A DNA stretch of 64,000 bases, from contig OV121096.1 in assembly GCA_921293015.1 (NCBI GenBank), positions 11,039,000 to 11,102,999 on the forward strand, read 5' to 3'. Below are positions 12,367 through 25,600 of the stretch, one piece after another (position 1 is the stretch's first letter; each line of letters begins with the position of its first letter). Source of the stretch: Phorcus lineatus. Lineage: Eukaryota > Mollusca > Gastropoda > Trochida > Trochidae. Made by a program: the position numbers and the translations under genes. Under the pieces are notes generated by a model. The model was not told where the DNA came from. It saw only the letters and a program-made list of their open reading frames with translations, and searched no databases.

Positions 12367-12596
12367 GTAGTTGCTTAAGGAACACAAGATTTTTCGGATA
12401 AAATTCTGGATAATTCACAAGGATTCGGTTTGTATGCTTACTCCATCATGTGGGACATGTGGGGTTAATCATCCTACATGATGAAGGAGTTAGCATATAC
12501 TCCGAATCCTCGTGAATTTCAAAATAAAGAAGTTGTTATCCAGAAAATATTGTTTTCCTTCTGTATTTCACTTCTAATTGTGGTTCCTTAGCATAA
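12367..12596. mobile_element. Fold-back (long imperfect palindrome) element
   Basis: A palindrome of about 230 bases. The inner arms are aattcacaaggattcgg...actccatcatg on the left and catgatgaaggagtt...ccgaatcctcgtgaatt on the right. Outer arms tgcttaaggaacacaa and ttgtggttccttagca continue it. The loop is short (about 25 bases around 12451-12475). The shape is that of a fold-back MITE; no family could be named and no target duplication was found. Confidence 0.6.
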
Positions 12597-12599
12597 AGA

Positions 12600-14110
12600 C
12601 CAAAATCAGTCAAATTCAAGACATTTCAACACTTCAATTCTGTTAATAGGAACAATTTATGAATAAATGGACATCGTTAACCGATTCCCCAAGTACTTAA
12701 AGAGAGCTTGGTAGATAAAACATAAAACATAAAACTAGTTTTATTAAAATTAGATCGTAATCACGGTACACTATGTTTCAGAGATCGTAGTAACGTATGC
12801 TCTTATTTTAATGAGATTGAAAAAATGTATGGAGAGGTTTACCACTTTGTTAAATGAGATTGACGGAATGGTGACCGTACCATGGCTGAAGGATCAGAGT
12901 GAAAATCAAGGTTGATTCCTACAGGCATGAATATGATCATACTCAACACCAAACAGTATTTATAACAATGTATGAATATACACCATGGCGAAGTTATACC
13001 CACCCCTCTAAAAATAGTTACTAGGAATGCCAACCGCAATGTAGGATCGGGTTTAGAAACACTCCCACTCAATTAAAGATGTATTTAGCAAATAAATGTG
13101 AATCACAGTAAAAAGAATTATTGCCTTTTGTGTGAAATATTTTAAAGAAATTCTAGTGATTAGAGATTTTTTTATATGTAGCCCATCTCAAGAATATGAA
13201 CATGAATTTTGCTTTAAAAATTCTTTATAATAAATATGATTCAATTGACAAAGTCAATAAATATAACTTTAAATGATACTTACACGTGTCATTTATCTCA
13301 TGAAATTAAAAAAGTTATACAGACGCATTTTGAAAGGGTTTCAATGTTCATTTTCATTTCTTAAGCATAACTGAACAGGATTTCATATAAATGTAGGTGT
13401 AATTCTCTATAGTATAAATATTCCTGTTTGTGTCGACAAAGTACATGTTGGGCGTATCCAAAAAATACATTTTAGCTTAATAGAGATACTTATTAATAAT
13501 TAATTTTAGACACGATTACGATAATTAAAGATGATTGAGATAAATGTATACGGTATAAAGTTACTTTCGTAAACAAATATGATACTATTCATTCTATTTA
13601 ATATGTTTTGCATTCAAATTAAGGAAACTAAAATTGATAAATTTTATTTAGAAGATGAACAAAAATCTATTAGAAGTATGTACGTAGTATTTAGTTTCAG
13701 TGATATGGCAATGAGTATAGTAGAATAATAAGTCATTTTAGAGAAGTTTTATATAAAATATCAAGTTAAATAAATCTCATCCCTTTGATTATAGAAACAA
13801 TACATGTGTGTCCTTAGTACATAAAAGTAAAAAATAATGGGAAGGTCATCTATCAAACACTGGAGTGGGATAATCCTATAGGTTTCTTTGTTTAATTTTC
13901 AGAAGAATGAAGCGTTACAAAGTCTATTACGTTATCGCGTTTAATATATGTATATATATAATGAACTTACAAAAATAAGTATCTTCTATGAAATGCTTAC
14001 TCATCGTTACGTTATCTTGCGTCAGTGATATTAAAATGACTAAATTTCTTCATTGTGAGACAATCCTACATTTTTCAAATCAACAAAAATACGGTATTCA
14101 TTAACCAACT
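12600..14110. other. Gene-free AT-rich stretch
   Basis: AT-rich sequence with many stops in all frames. A 77-codon minus-strand frame at 12839-13072 has no recognisable motif. Nothing else supported. Confidence 0.5.
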
Positions 14111-14117
14111 TTACAAA

Positions 14118-14118
14118 T

Positions 14119-14190
<72 letters not shown>
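14118..14190. repeat. (AC)n(AT)n microsatellite
   Basis: About 16 bases of AC followed by about 56 bases of AT. Confidence 0.95.
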
Positions 14191-14194
<4 letters not shown>

Positions 14195-14629
14195 CTTGTC
14201 TTTCTTATGTATCAAAGCTAAATGCCCTTAAACACTTGATATATATATACAATATTTCAACACAGCATCAAGTACATAAGTACTTTAGTTTGTTTAATAG
14301 AAGGGTCTTAACGCATGCTCTTCTGTTTACCTCGCCGTATGGGATACAAATATAAACTGTAATACTATCCAAAAGGAAGTAGGTTTTGTGATATAACTTT
14401 ACACCAATTTCGACCTAGAATGATGTTGCTCACCAGCTGAAAACTCTCTTACGTAATATTATACTGCGAATAAGTTTAAGCGTAAGTGATGTGTATATAT
14501 ATTTATATAAATGTACAAGTCACTCATAAGTCTTTTAGAGTGGTACATATAAATTTTATAAAGAAAATGTTTTTTGTAAATTACAGTTTATATGTGGGGA
14601 GACTCTAACAAACTATCTGTCTGTCTATG

Positions 14630-14696
14630 ATTGGGGACGGGATGGGGATGATAGGGGGAAGGAGATAGGAGGTTATGGGGAGGGGGGGGGGGGTTA
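14630..14696 (+). repeat. G-rich tract with quadruplex potential, upstream of the tetraspanin start
   Basis: Runs of G3-G5 and a final G12 run on the plus strand (ggggac, ggatgggg, agggggaagg, atgggga, then poly-G). At least four G-tracts of three or more fall within about 60 bases, which meets the usual motif for intramolecular G-quadruplexes. It lies roughly 500 bases upstream of the start codon. A regulatory effect is inference; it may simply be an unstable simple repeat. Confidence 0.6.
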
Positions 14697-14819
14697 TGTT
14701 GTTGGAGGATAAATTAAAACAATGTAGGGAAGAGGACTGTGCACCTACAACCGCCCTCGCTCACTGTAACTGACAATCCCCCTGCATCTAAAGAATGCCA
14801 CTGTTCGAGTTAGCGTTGG

Positions 14820-15167
14820 GAAACTAGATCAGCTGGGTATATTAAGAAACAAGTCAGATCACGTGATATCTCGGATAACGTATACTACTGTCCATTGTTA
14901 AGAAGATTTTGCACTGCCTCTCCTGTTAGTGCGTCGATGCTTTGACTATATGAGCTCTTATCCACAGTCGAACGTTTTATTTTCACACCAGGCATAGCTT
15001 TGAACTCCGCCATTACTATAGTATCGCTACGTGACGTCACATCCGCTTGATCGGGATAGTTGTGTTAGTGAGAAGCAGGATCGATACAGTCAGTGGGAAA
15101 GCTCGGAATACTACTTGGATCTGGGATCTGTAATCAGTTCATTTTGTTATACACGGATTAACTAACC
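14820..15167 (+). promoter_or_regulatory. Presumed promoter and 5' UTR of the tetraspanin gene
   Basis: Sequence just upstream of the start codon. Two clean transcription-factor-like motifs are visible: TCACGTGA at 14859-14866 (E-box of the bHLH-Zip MITF/TFEB/USF type) and the palindrome GTGACGTCAC at 15031-15040, a full CRE (TGACGTCA) of the CREB/ATF type. There is no convincing TATA box and the transcription start cannot be placed. The assignment assumes the first coding exon is also in the first transcribed exon, which is not shown. Confidence 0.45.
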
Positions 15168-15233
15168 ATGGGGCTCGGAAACTGCTATACCTGCATCAAG
15201 TATTTGATGTTCGCATTCAACTTTTTATTTTGG
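15168..15233 (+). CDS. Tetraspanin (CD9/CD81-like), coding exon 1
   Basis: First coding exon of a tetraspanin, a four-pass membrane organiser that gathers integrins, immunoglobulin-family proteins and other partners into plasma-membrane microdomains. It encodes 22 residues beginning MGLGNCYTCIKYLMF and ending FNFLFW: the short cytosolic N-terminus, with juxtamembrane cysteines (C6, C9) of the kind usually palmitoylated, and the start of transmembrane segment 1. The ATG sits in a good Kozak setting (aaccATGG). The donor is TGG|gtaagt, phase 0. The CxxCIKYLxFxFNFxFW pattern and the break right after FW are typical of the CD9/CD81/TSPAN2 branch. It joins in frame to the exon at 60850, which begins LLGMAILAIGIW and completes transmembrane segment 1. 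The exon is short, but family match and splice site agree. Expression is not shown. Confidence 0.9.
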
Positions 15234-15749
15234 GTAAGTGTTTTTGATTCTTCTTCACCTTAACTAAATCAGGTGCTTTTCTCAAGAGAAACACCCAACT
15301 GTAAACAGATCTCACTTGTTATTACAAGACCTATATCGTCTTACCAACACGCCCCATACAAGAACATAGGCGGACAACAGGCCCCCCATATCACTAGCCT
15401 AGATTCTCACAAATACTAGTGCAACACTGACTGCACGCTCTTTGAGCGCACGCACGGATTTCGACGACCCATTTTATTTGGACGACCCTATACAATGTTT
15501 TAAAACACATTACCACTGCAGAATACATTTACACACATGCTGTTAAACGCTTAACACCCGCACAACAAACACATATTTTATATTTTGTTTTTGTCAGGGC
15601 GAAGCAATCTGTTCGCTTTAGTTTGAAATCTAGTGCACAAGGGCTCGTATTGATAGAAAACGCGCTTAACAGTTACAATTGATTGGCAATGATGTCGTCT
15701 GCTTGACATACTGCTCGTCTGCATCTTCGAAACGTAATGTAAGACAGAA

Positions 15750-15774
15750 GAAGAAGAAGAAGAAGAAGAAGAAT
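15750..15774. repeat. (GAA)n microsatellite
   Basis: Eight GAA units, about 0.5 kb after exon 1. The minus-strand frame over it is a serine run only. Confidence 0.9.
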
Positions 15775-16100
15775 AGTTTATAATAGACATGTTTGATTTG
15801 AGCAAACAATGCTTTAATTAACACTTAATTTATTAGATTAGCGTTATTTAGTTATGTACTTATTGTTGGTTGTTACTGGATGCACTGAAGCAAATCCGAT
15901 CTCGTCACAGTTGACTGACCAGGGCTGTGCCCGCCAAGAAAACTGCCCAGGTGTGAACAACGTGGATACCAACCATAATATTCATTGGGACGGGAGGCGA
16001 GATCTTTACAGAGATCCATTAAAAGGGATTTTTACCTTATATTTGTCCAAAATTGTGGTTCCACACATTTAAATAAATTTGACTTAGAGGGACACCGCAC

Positions 16101-16207
16101 GGGGGGGGGGGGGGGGGGGGGGCAGGGATTACAAGATAGTTGTTGCAGTTGGTTAAGGGGGGGGGGTCAACATCTGGGGGCTGGGGTTAGTCGTTCAGGG
16201 GGCGGGG
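16101..16207 (+). repeat. Poly-G and G-tract cluster with quadruplex potential
   Basis: A 22-G run followed by G8, G5, G4, G5 and G4 tracts within about 100 bases, all on the transcribed gene's sense strand, in intron 1 about 0.9 kb after exon 1. Confidence 0.85.
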
Positions 16208-19200
16208 AACAGTTGCATTGCTAGGGGCGCCTACTCATCTGTCATGGTACTGTCTAGGAGAAGAATTCGTATTTATTGCTTTGAACATTCCCCGTGTAGG
16301 CAACCAGTTGTGACCCAGATGTAAATAGGGCTCCACCTAGCATAGCTTGTGGCCCTGAATCTCTTCAAATATACATTCGTGTACCGAATAACCGCCATGC
16401 AGTTGTTCAAATGGGGCGAATTAACGCTCTCCAACAGAGAGCGATAAGAGTGATACACTTTCTATTTTGGATGTTGGCTTTCAGACTCTCTCGTCAATCG
16501 CGCTGCGGGTAAAGAATCTCAAGCTTTTTAAGTTTTGATTATAAAATATCTGAGCAACTATGTGAGAAGTGTTTCTTTTGTGTGCAACGTTAAATATAGT
16601 TCTTTATGAAACCGTTACTTATCATATGATAAATACATTTCAGTTTTATGTCATTAACAAGGGTTAACCAAAACTGATATATTTTGTATATCAAACTATT
16701 GCTTTGTATCATAGTTGGTTGAAAGAACATTATTAATGTGAATCAACACAGGACTGCAGAATTTGTTTTAAGATAATGAAATTGATCATTATATGATGTA
16801 AATAATTATTATATACACTAAATGTAGTTTCTTAAGCCTAAGGATATGCAGATTTTCGTTTTTAAATCTATAATTAATATTTTGCAAATAAATTTCTTAG
16901 AAATGTCTGTTAAACCCCAAAAAGGATTATCATATATTGCCTGTTGAAAGATCAATTTCTTTTGAAAGTAGAGACAGACTTACATACGTTAATATATATA
17001 TATGTATATATATGTGAAGAGAGAGAGTTTGTTTATTTTTGTCTCATCTTGTACATTCGATAAAACATTTCACACATATATATACATAGACAGATGTAAA
17101 AGCCACCAAGAGGCTATAAGAGACAATACATTAAAATCAATATTACAATTCATATGACTTAAATATAAAATTTTAAAAAAATGTGCAAACCCCCCCTACT
17201 ATACTCAAACAAACATCCACATAATGACACGAACAACTACGTGAATATATACAGACGGATAAACAACCCAGCGTTCTTTTGTATTTTGTAACAGCGAAAT
17301 ATGAAACTCAAATGTTAATGTGTTAAGTTATCTTCATTGCACTACACGTCCATCTGCCCCGTCTCTGTAGTCTAGCATTTTCAAGATTGAGAATAAATGT
17401 CGACTTGAACCCAAGTTCACTCCCCTAGTATTATCAGCCTTGTCTTCTTTCCTACCACGCTCTAGCCGCTCGCAAATATTTCCGTAATGAAGTAATAATA
17501 ATTAGTATTATTCATACTGCAAGTGAAATAAATCAAGATGCGTCACAATAACATCACAATAAGACCTTTTCCTGAAAGTTTACTGTTACGGAACAGCTGA
17601 AGTTCATCGACTATATTAAAAGAATGTTTCAATTTCGACAACAGGAAACAAAATAATAGAATCTGTTTTTCTTGTTGTTTTCCTGTTGTTTATATGCAGT
17701 AGATTAATAATTTAAAATCATGAGTAATTCAAGTGAGTATTGTTTCAATGCGGGGGAAATATATCCAATTATTTGACCTTTGTGACATTACTTATTCATT
17801 CTCTAGACATTTATATAGATAGACAAAGTCCCTTACAGCGATTATTCAATAGTGCAAGTAATAAAAAGATAGTTTTTCAGAGGTAGGTTTATTGAGAACC
17901 AAAATAGCAAATAACACTTGAATAAGTATTATTTCTTATCTTGTTCAAATATAGCTACAGTTGCTTCGCCAAAATAGGCTATTTGATACTCTGACGTGGC
18001 CACTTTGAAACTGGATGATACTGAGGGAAGGGGTTCTATAGCTACAGTTATGCAGCTAGTTAAAGTGTTGACCAAAGGGCAAATATTGTTTATCCATAAT
18101 CGATCATTTTTACGCAATGTCTAAAAATGAAATCAACCAGAAGTCAAAGATAGTCATTTATGTGAAATGTTGTTGATTTATACAACGTTATCATTGTTCT
18201 TGTGGCTATCGATTAGATTAAGCTAGAGTGCAATTTGAAATGATTTATGCAATATGCAATATTGGCTGTTTTGTTGACTAAAATATGAAAATGTTATGGG
18301 GATTTATACCTTTCTATGATGAAGTAGATGTCCCGTTAATCCTTTTCGCCTAATGTCATCATTACTTATCGTTATAACAAGAGCGAATATTTACTTAGGT
18401 ATATATATTTACCTGCCTGTTTGATCTTGTCAGTTTGTATAGTTTTGATCACACTATCTACAAAAGTACAAATGTTTGTACTTTAGAGTCCCTTTTAGAG
18501 ATTCGAACCCACACGATCTGAGTCGGGCAACATAACAAGCACTGACAATACCAGAAGCTAACCAACTCGCCCATGTCGCCTCGACAAAATTGAGGTCCAA
18601 CAAGCGATAGTTAAACTGTTGCATCCAGGACCCCTATAATAGATATTGTGCATCAATTGCGTTCAAATAGATACTTTGACATGGTGCCAAGATGATAACG
18701 AACGATCCTAGCGTATGTCAGAACTAAGAAGAGCCCAAACGTGATAATGCATGTCACAACGGGCCTATCAGGCGTACACTCGTGTTTACAGGTGATAAAA
18801 TTATCTTAGCTCAAAGGTGTTACGATTGCGTGGATAAGTATAGAAGTGGTTAAACAAGACATTAGCGTTAGCGCATATTGAGCAATGGCTCGCTAAACTT
18901 ATCACGTCTAGGTTGCAATGTGATGTAAATATTTATCCTTTTTGCATTGCAAGGTAGACTATTTCAGAACGTTATTAACATATAATCATTAATATTTTGT
19001 AATTTGTCACACCTGAACACATAACTGTGTATAAGAATCACCTTCAGTAATCCCATGTTTGTAAGAACCTTTGGCCGAGCGCGGTTCTGAGAAGTCATTA
19101 GAGCATTGATTCTAGCTATCGTCAGAGGACATACAACTGCTACTGTTCTCTTGTATAATCGCTTTGATCGCTAGTTCTTATGTTTTATGAAAATACATGC

Positions 19201-20851
19201 ATGAGGTGAAACATGTATAAACACGTCATCTCTATGATCATATACAAGGGGATTAATGTCAGCGTGTGTTTATTTCTGGGGGTTTACCTGCCAATTGTAT
19301 TTTGTGTTCAAATGCTATTCAATATATTATTGACACGGAGCGCCACATTGAATTGAGAAATGTCATACATTGATGAACTACTAAGTAACTCTATCAGATA
19401 ATGTTATATATTGCGACGTTTTATAATATTATCGTTTCTTCAATCTTAAAATACATTTTGCGAAACATTTCTGATTTCTTAGAGGTTACCAACTGAATAA
19501 AATCTCAGTACGAAGGGTGTTTAATAAACTAGAAGATTATCTATAATGAAAGGCCAGGTAATACAGAAATGATATCCAGACTCTATATAAGTAATGATTT
19601 AACATGGACACCATCACTCATGTCGAGGTAAATTATATCTAAGTAAGAGACCAATGATATTTTTATTATCTCTTGCAAGTGTGAGGTTTATACTAAGAGA
19701 TGATTAGTATTCAACAGGTAGGTTCATCGGTCCTGATCATTTAGTCATGACATAAGTTTGTTCATGTTCGCCTCAGGTGAATACATGACGCTGAACAATC
19801 CTTTGAAATTCTACGATTATGCAGCGATATCAACTAAATACATTTCCATTTATCATTCAAATCGTGTCATGATGAAAAGACGTTACGGACGATCAACGTT
19901 TAGAAGCCGACGATCTAAAGAGCGTTAACCGTCTTCATGTTTATACAATTTGAAAAACAATCATGGAGGTACTGTAGACTTATACTTGGCCTGAACGATT
20001 ATTTCACTAGATATAAAAGGAGATATACAGAAATGGCTCTAATGCTTGAATTGAAATCTAGACTTGCTTTTCAAAAGGTTATGTTTAGGTCAACTTGTTT
20101 TAGACTACTGTCTGCGTGTTAGACTTACATCGCGGCAATCTCGGACTGTATCAAAGCAACGAGAAACTGCACAGCATGCATTTGGCGGTCACGTGACATG
20201 ATGTATCTACAAATATATATCTCGCATGCTGGCAAGTGTCTTATGTCCACCCCTGTGCATACTTATCATACCTTATCAGGTTTCAAACAACATGATGTCT
20301 GGCCATTACAGTGGGTAAACAACTACAGGTGATACACTTGTTAAATACTGTATAACCAAGCCTTTGTTTCTATCCCTTTCTGTACGCTTCGTGTATCAAT
20401 TATGTCAATACGCCCTTGTAATTAATTAAGAGGAACGTTTACATTCCTACAAGATTTTATTTCATTTAAAGGAATTATTAATTGGCTGTCATGTCATCAT
20501 TTCATGTCATTTTCTTAAATTTAAACTTTTATTAATTTTCACTTGACTCTCATGTCATCATTTCATGTTTTACTTGAATTTAAACTTTAGAAATTTTCAT
20601 TCAGGATTAAACCATTTTTCAACACGTTAAAGTGACATTAAACTCGTTTTTTGGCATATCATCCGAGTGTTGTTTTATTTTCGGTTCATTGAAAAACATC
20701 CAATGGAAGTTTTAAGATATAAATTTTAGTGACTAAACCAAAGGCTAAATAAAACTCCCCGTTAAATGTGCCCCACCTAGGTGATTACAATGTCATGACC
20801 TGCAAAGACGCTCTGACCCAGCCATGTGAATAAAGATAGATAAAACAGAGT
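16208..20851. other. Intron 1 stretch without supported genes
   Basis: AT-rich. Apart from the tRNA-like remnant at 18496-18580 and small (TA)n runs near 16990-17090, no repeat or coding signal could be supported. Confidence 0.5.
18496..18580 (-). mobile_element. tRNA-like sequence (SINE head or tRNA pseudogene)
   Basis: On the minus strand it begins GGCGACATGGGCGAGTTGG, giving an A-box-like TGGGCGAGTTGGTTAGC, and has GGGTTCGAATCTC as B box about 55 bases on. The spacing suits a tRNA with a long variable arm, but the acceptor stem does not pair well (GGCGACA against the 3' side). A tRNA-derived SINE head or decayed tRNA copy is likelier than a working tRNA. Confidence 0.5.
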
Positions 20852-22297
20852 TTACGGTGTAGCAGTGTCAATTTAGACAGATTGATGGAGATAAGTGGAT
20901 TTCACAATGCAGCAGTGTCAATATAGACAGATTAATGGAGATTGGGGGTTTCACAATGTAGCAGTGTCAATTTAGACAGCTCGATGGAGATAGAGGGTTT
21001 CACAATGTAGCAGTTTCAGTTTTGACAGATTGATGGAGATAGGGGTTTCACAATGTAGCAGTTTCAATATAGACAGATTAATGGAGATAGGGGTTTCACA
21101 ATGTAGCAGTGTCAATTTAGACAGCTCGATGGAGATAGAGGGTTTCACAATGTAGCAGTGTCAGTATTGACAGATTGATGGAGTTAGGGGGTTTCACAAT
21201 GTAGCAGTTTCAATATAGACAGGTTAATGGAGATAGGGGTTTCACAATGTAGCAATGTCAATATAGACGGATTGATGGAGATAGGGGTTTCACAATGTAG
21301 CAGTGTCAATTTAGACAGCTCGATGGAGATAGAGGGTTTCACAATGTAGCAGTGTCAATATAGACAGATTAATGAAGATAGGGGTTTCACAATGTAGCAG
21401 TGTCAATTTAGACAGCTCGATGGAGATAGAGGGTTTCACAATGTAGCAGTTTCAGTTTTGACAGATTGATGGAGATGGGGGGTTTCACAATGTAGCAGTG
21501 TCAATATAGACAGATTAATGGAGATAGGGGTTTCACAATGTAGCAGTTTCAATATAGACAGATTAATGGAAATAGGGGTTTCACAATGTAGCAGTGTCAA
21601 TTTAGACAGCTCGATGGAGATAGAGGGTTTCACAATGTAGCAGTGTCAGTATTGACAGATTGATGGAGATAGGGGTTTCACAATGTAGCAGTGTCAATAT
21701 AGACAGATTAATGGAGATAGGGGTTTCACAATGCAGCAGTGTCAATATAGACAGATTAATGGAGATAGGGGTTTCACAATGTAGCAGTGTCAATATAGAC
21801 AGATTAATGGAGATAGAGGGTTTCACAATGTAGCAGTTTCAGTTTTGACAGATTGATGGAGATAGGGGGTTTCACAATGTAGCAGTTTCAATATAGACAG
21901 ATTAATGGAAATAGGGGTTTCACAATGTAGCAGTGTCAATTTAGACAGCTCGATGGAGATAGAGGGTTTCACAATGTAGCAGTGTCAGTATTGACAGATT
22001 GATGGAGTTAGGGGGTTTCACAATGTAGCAGTTTCAATATAGACAGGTTAATGGAGATAGGGGTTTCACAATGTAGCAGTGTCAATTTAGACAGCTCGAT
22101 GGAGATAGAGGGTTTCACATTGTAGCAATGTCAATATAGACGGATTGATGGAGATAGAGGGTTTCACAATGTAGCAGTGTCAATTTAGACAGATTAATGG
22201 AGATAGAGGGTTTCACAATGTAGCAGTGTCAATTTAGACAGATTGATGGAGATAGAGGGTTTCACAATGTAGCAATGTCAATATAGACAGATTGATG
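20852..22297. repeat. 48/49-bp minisatellite, about 30 copies
   Basis: Tandem units starting tttcacaatgtagcagtgtc and ending atggagatagggg. Units differ in the middle: caatatagacagattaatgg, caatttagacagctcgatgg, and cagttttgacagattgatgg or cagtattgacagattgatgg. These variants recur in order, giving a higher-order period of about three units, and a run near 21081-21230 is nearly repeated at 21885-22065. The unit length of 48 is divisible by three, so open frames cross it on the minus strand, but they are by-products of the repeat. Confidence 0.95.
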
Positions 22298-22299
22298 GT

Positions 22300-22690
22300 G
22301 TTAATATTGCGTTACAGTGGCAGTGGCATACTTACAGATATGTGGTTTCACATTGGAATCGTTTCGATAAAGCGGACTGATGGATATATATAGCAGTATG
22401 ACTGTGGTGTCGATGTGACATATTTTCAGATAATCATTTCATTATCGTAATAACATAGAACATTTGGCGGCTTCATGTTCGCAATGGCATATCTAATGAC
22501 AGGGGTTATATAAACTTAATGACATAGTTACAGATAGGGGTTTTATTATTGTAATGACATTGTTACAGATACGGGTTTCAGTGTCACAAGGACATAGTTA
22601 CAGATAGAGGTTGTATTATCGTAATGACATGGTTGCAGATACGGGTTTCAGTGTCACAGTGGTTTTGTTACAGATAGGGGTTACGCAAAC
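22300..22690. repeat. Degenerate continuation of the minisatellite
   Basis: Units built on gttacagata-ggggtt and gtaatgacat-g recur about every 45-50 bases (for example near 22528, 22563, 22598, 22632 and 22668). They share gata-gggtttcac-type words with the main array, so they look like older, decayed members at its edge. Confidence 0.55.
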
Positions 22691-25600
22691 TGAAAGTGTT
22701 GGCTTGTATATTAAAGGCATGGGAATTTGACAACGTAGCTGTATTAATATAATATATCACAGCAGTCACAGTGTTTCCATGTTAATAGTTTAATTATGGC
22801 AAAGTTACAGGTTTTACAACGTGACAGTTAAAATGATATAGCAATAACAATGTAAAATAGTTAGAATAGTTATCATTGGATAGTAGTGGCAAAGTTTAGG
22901 ATGGGGTTTCACTACGTTGAATTGTTAGTTTAAATATTATTTTGCCAATTTAAGTATGTAGAGGATAAAATGACTTAAGGGTAAATGAACCATTCAGTTT
23001 GTATAGTCTGTTTGAAATCAACTGATTTACTTTATTGTACAATGTTCCTCACTACACAGGTAATGATATAATCACTATATAGTATTTAGATATTGTGGCG
23101 AATCTGTTTGTGTACTATACATTTCATATGCCTTATCGATGGTTTCTAAGAAGTTCTAGTTAGACATGGTTAAAGTATTACGGAAGAGGATAATTGCCGT
23201 CTCTAATCAGACTTGTTGAAGAAAGTGTGAAGCATGTTATGCATGCTTTGTAGTCTAATCAAGAGATTTGGTTGAGTCCTTAGCTGTTTCATGCTAGGTC
23301 ACGTCCGGTGCTTTGATCCGAGCGAACTAAAATCCGGAGCATTTCTCGTTGGACTGGTTAGTCCCCTTCGTTGCTTTGTCAAAGAGCAACAGGTCGTTTG
23401 CGTGAAACTGGGTTTCAGCTCGTTAAGAAATGTATATGTGAATGGAATAGAACAACATAAACAAACTCGTAAGATCTATACTTAAAGTAGATAGTACAAA
23501 GCTCTGTAAAGTTTTGAATTAGTAATGAGTATAGCTATTGCAAAAAACAATGCTCATAACCTTTCATACACTTGTAGCTCGACATTCTATTCGCTAAGAA
23601 AATAGCAAGGTATTTGATGCATACATAATGCGTACATCCGTCAACCTACGGCAAGTTCTGTAGAGACAGAAACGGAAACGCCCGAACACCTTCTCATGGC
23701 GTTACCAGTCGCCATGGAGACGACCCCAGTTTGCACGCCCCTATGTTTAGGATGGCATGGGGTGATATATATGAGTGTTGTTGTTTCTTGTGTATTGTTG
23801 TCTCACGTGAAATGTTGGAACCATGTTTATTACAAAGGTATATAGAAGGAATGTGTTGCGTAGTGCTAAGTCTATATCATTGCGTGAACCAAAGGCTTTG
23901 TATCTGTAGTGTTCTTTCATATGCCCGGTGATAAACAGTTCATTGTATTTGTGGCACAGGTTAATTCTTCCCAAGAGAATGCTTTCATTCAAAAATACAC
24001 TGCTTTTCCTATATTATAAAACCGGATTGAACAAGGTTGAATACCATCGGGACCTTTGATGTGTCTTAAAAATTCATGCTCATGAGGGTAATTACCATTT
24101 CATTACCATATCAGGATCACACCGTGTCTGTGCCGTTTGAGTGTTTCTTTAACAATGTTGGAATCATTGCTTTTCCATTTACAAGTCACAAGAATCTATC
24201 GCAAAAATAACATTAATTTGCATAAAAAACACTGTCGGATAAACGTATTACAAAGATCACTGCTCTGTTTTTCTCATATTCTTTTGAAAATTCAAAGTAA
24301 TGTCAATATTGTTGTTTAACAATTTCCTTCTTATGTACACATGAAAACAAACTTTGGTGGTTTTCTCGTGTGATGCATCAGAACTGGGCCATAATTATAA
24401 GTAATTATCCCTAAAAGGGAAGGAAGACATAGTTTCCCTCTCTAGTTTCCGCCCCCTCGTTAAGTTATTTCGGCTAAGATCCTCATCAACAGCATAAAAA
24501 TAGCTGAGTCCCTTTAAGCTGGCACCTCTTTCATGCGCATACAGTTTCTATAGAAACACGAGGAAGCATTTCAAAGATGTGGTTCCCAAAGTCAGCGTAA
24601 TCCCCCTGAAACAGTCTTTGATAAGGATTCCACCTCCTAAGTGTCACCATTATCTGTCATAAATATCCTTATATGGTATTACAGTCATCATTCTCTGCTT
24701 AAAAGCCTAATATGGCATTGACCTGATTTCTGTCTGTCAAAAAAGAAGTAAATCTCTTTGTAGCTCTTTGACAGTTTTCTTTGATAGTTTTTCTGTTCTC
24801 TTGTCAACATTGATATTTCTCGGACTTGCTTTGACAGGAATAAGAAATAGTGGAACGTATTGAACGAGAAACATCAACGTTAAAAGGGAAGTATTTCTTG
24901 AAAAAGGCTTTTAAGTATTCTTACGCATTTTATTATTGAAAAGTTTCCAGTGAGTGAGTTGAGGTCTATTGTGTCTTCATTTTTCAGTTATTAAGAACGT
25001 GTCAAGGTATCGAAATGTCGAAAAAAGATTGAAATTTTAATACGAAGAATTTAAATGGAATAAATTATCATTACCGTGACTGACAAATCGGCTTTTTGAA
25101 GTAAAACATGCGTTTTTGAAAAAAACATGATCATAATGCTTTCTGGAGACAAATCATCTTAATGAAATATACTTTTTATATATATACATAGATGAAATAA
25201 TGTTACTGCTCCATGAGCATGAGTTCAAGGAAATGAACATCCACATTTGGAAAAGTGTTCTGGAGGAAGATATAGAGTCTTTCCAATTCATAAAAAGAAA
25301 TACGATAATCCTCGCCTTCTTGAATTGATGGAAAGTGAACAAAATGATAAAAAATTACATCTTTTTAAGGAAGAGAATACTAAGCATATTTAAAAACATT
25401 TTCCAATATGCTTTTAGATATGGTTGGCTTTCTTAAAGTTTATTGGTGTATTAAAATGTAATTCCAAGCATGAGACACTTGTAATTCCTAAACCATATTA
25501 TATAAACAAGGAAATGTTCTTGTGTTCCTTGCTGAAGTACTAGGAATGTAATGGCATCAAGGACATTGATATCGTTGGGAGGAAATGTTCCTTGTATTAA

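Noticed and set aside
15854..16224. Two plus-strand open frames just after exon 1 (possible extra exon)
   Set aside because: They run into the poly-G tract, have no recognised motif, and do not join in phase with a tetraspanin segment; exon 1 and exon 2 already form a complete transmembrane segment 1.
18496..18580. Functional tRNA gene
   Set aside because: A and B boxes are present, but the acceptor stem does not pair and the anticodon loop is unclear; kept as tRNA-like SINE remnant.
21436..21826. Minus-strand 16-residue repeat protein (LLHCETPISINLSILT type)
   Set aside because: The 48-bp minisatellite unit is a multiple of three and free of stops in this frame; the frame breaks where units are 49 bp, and there is no signal of selection for protein.
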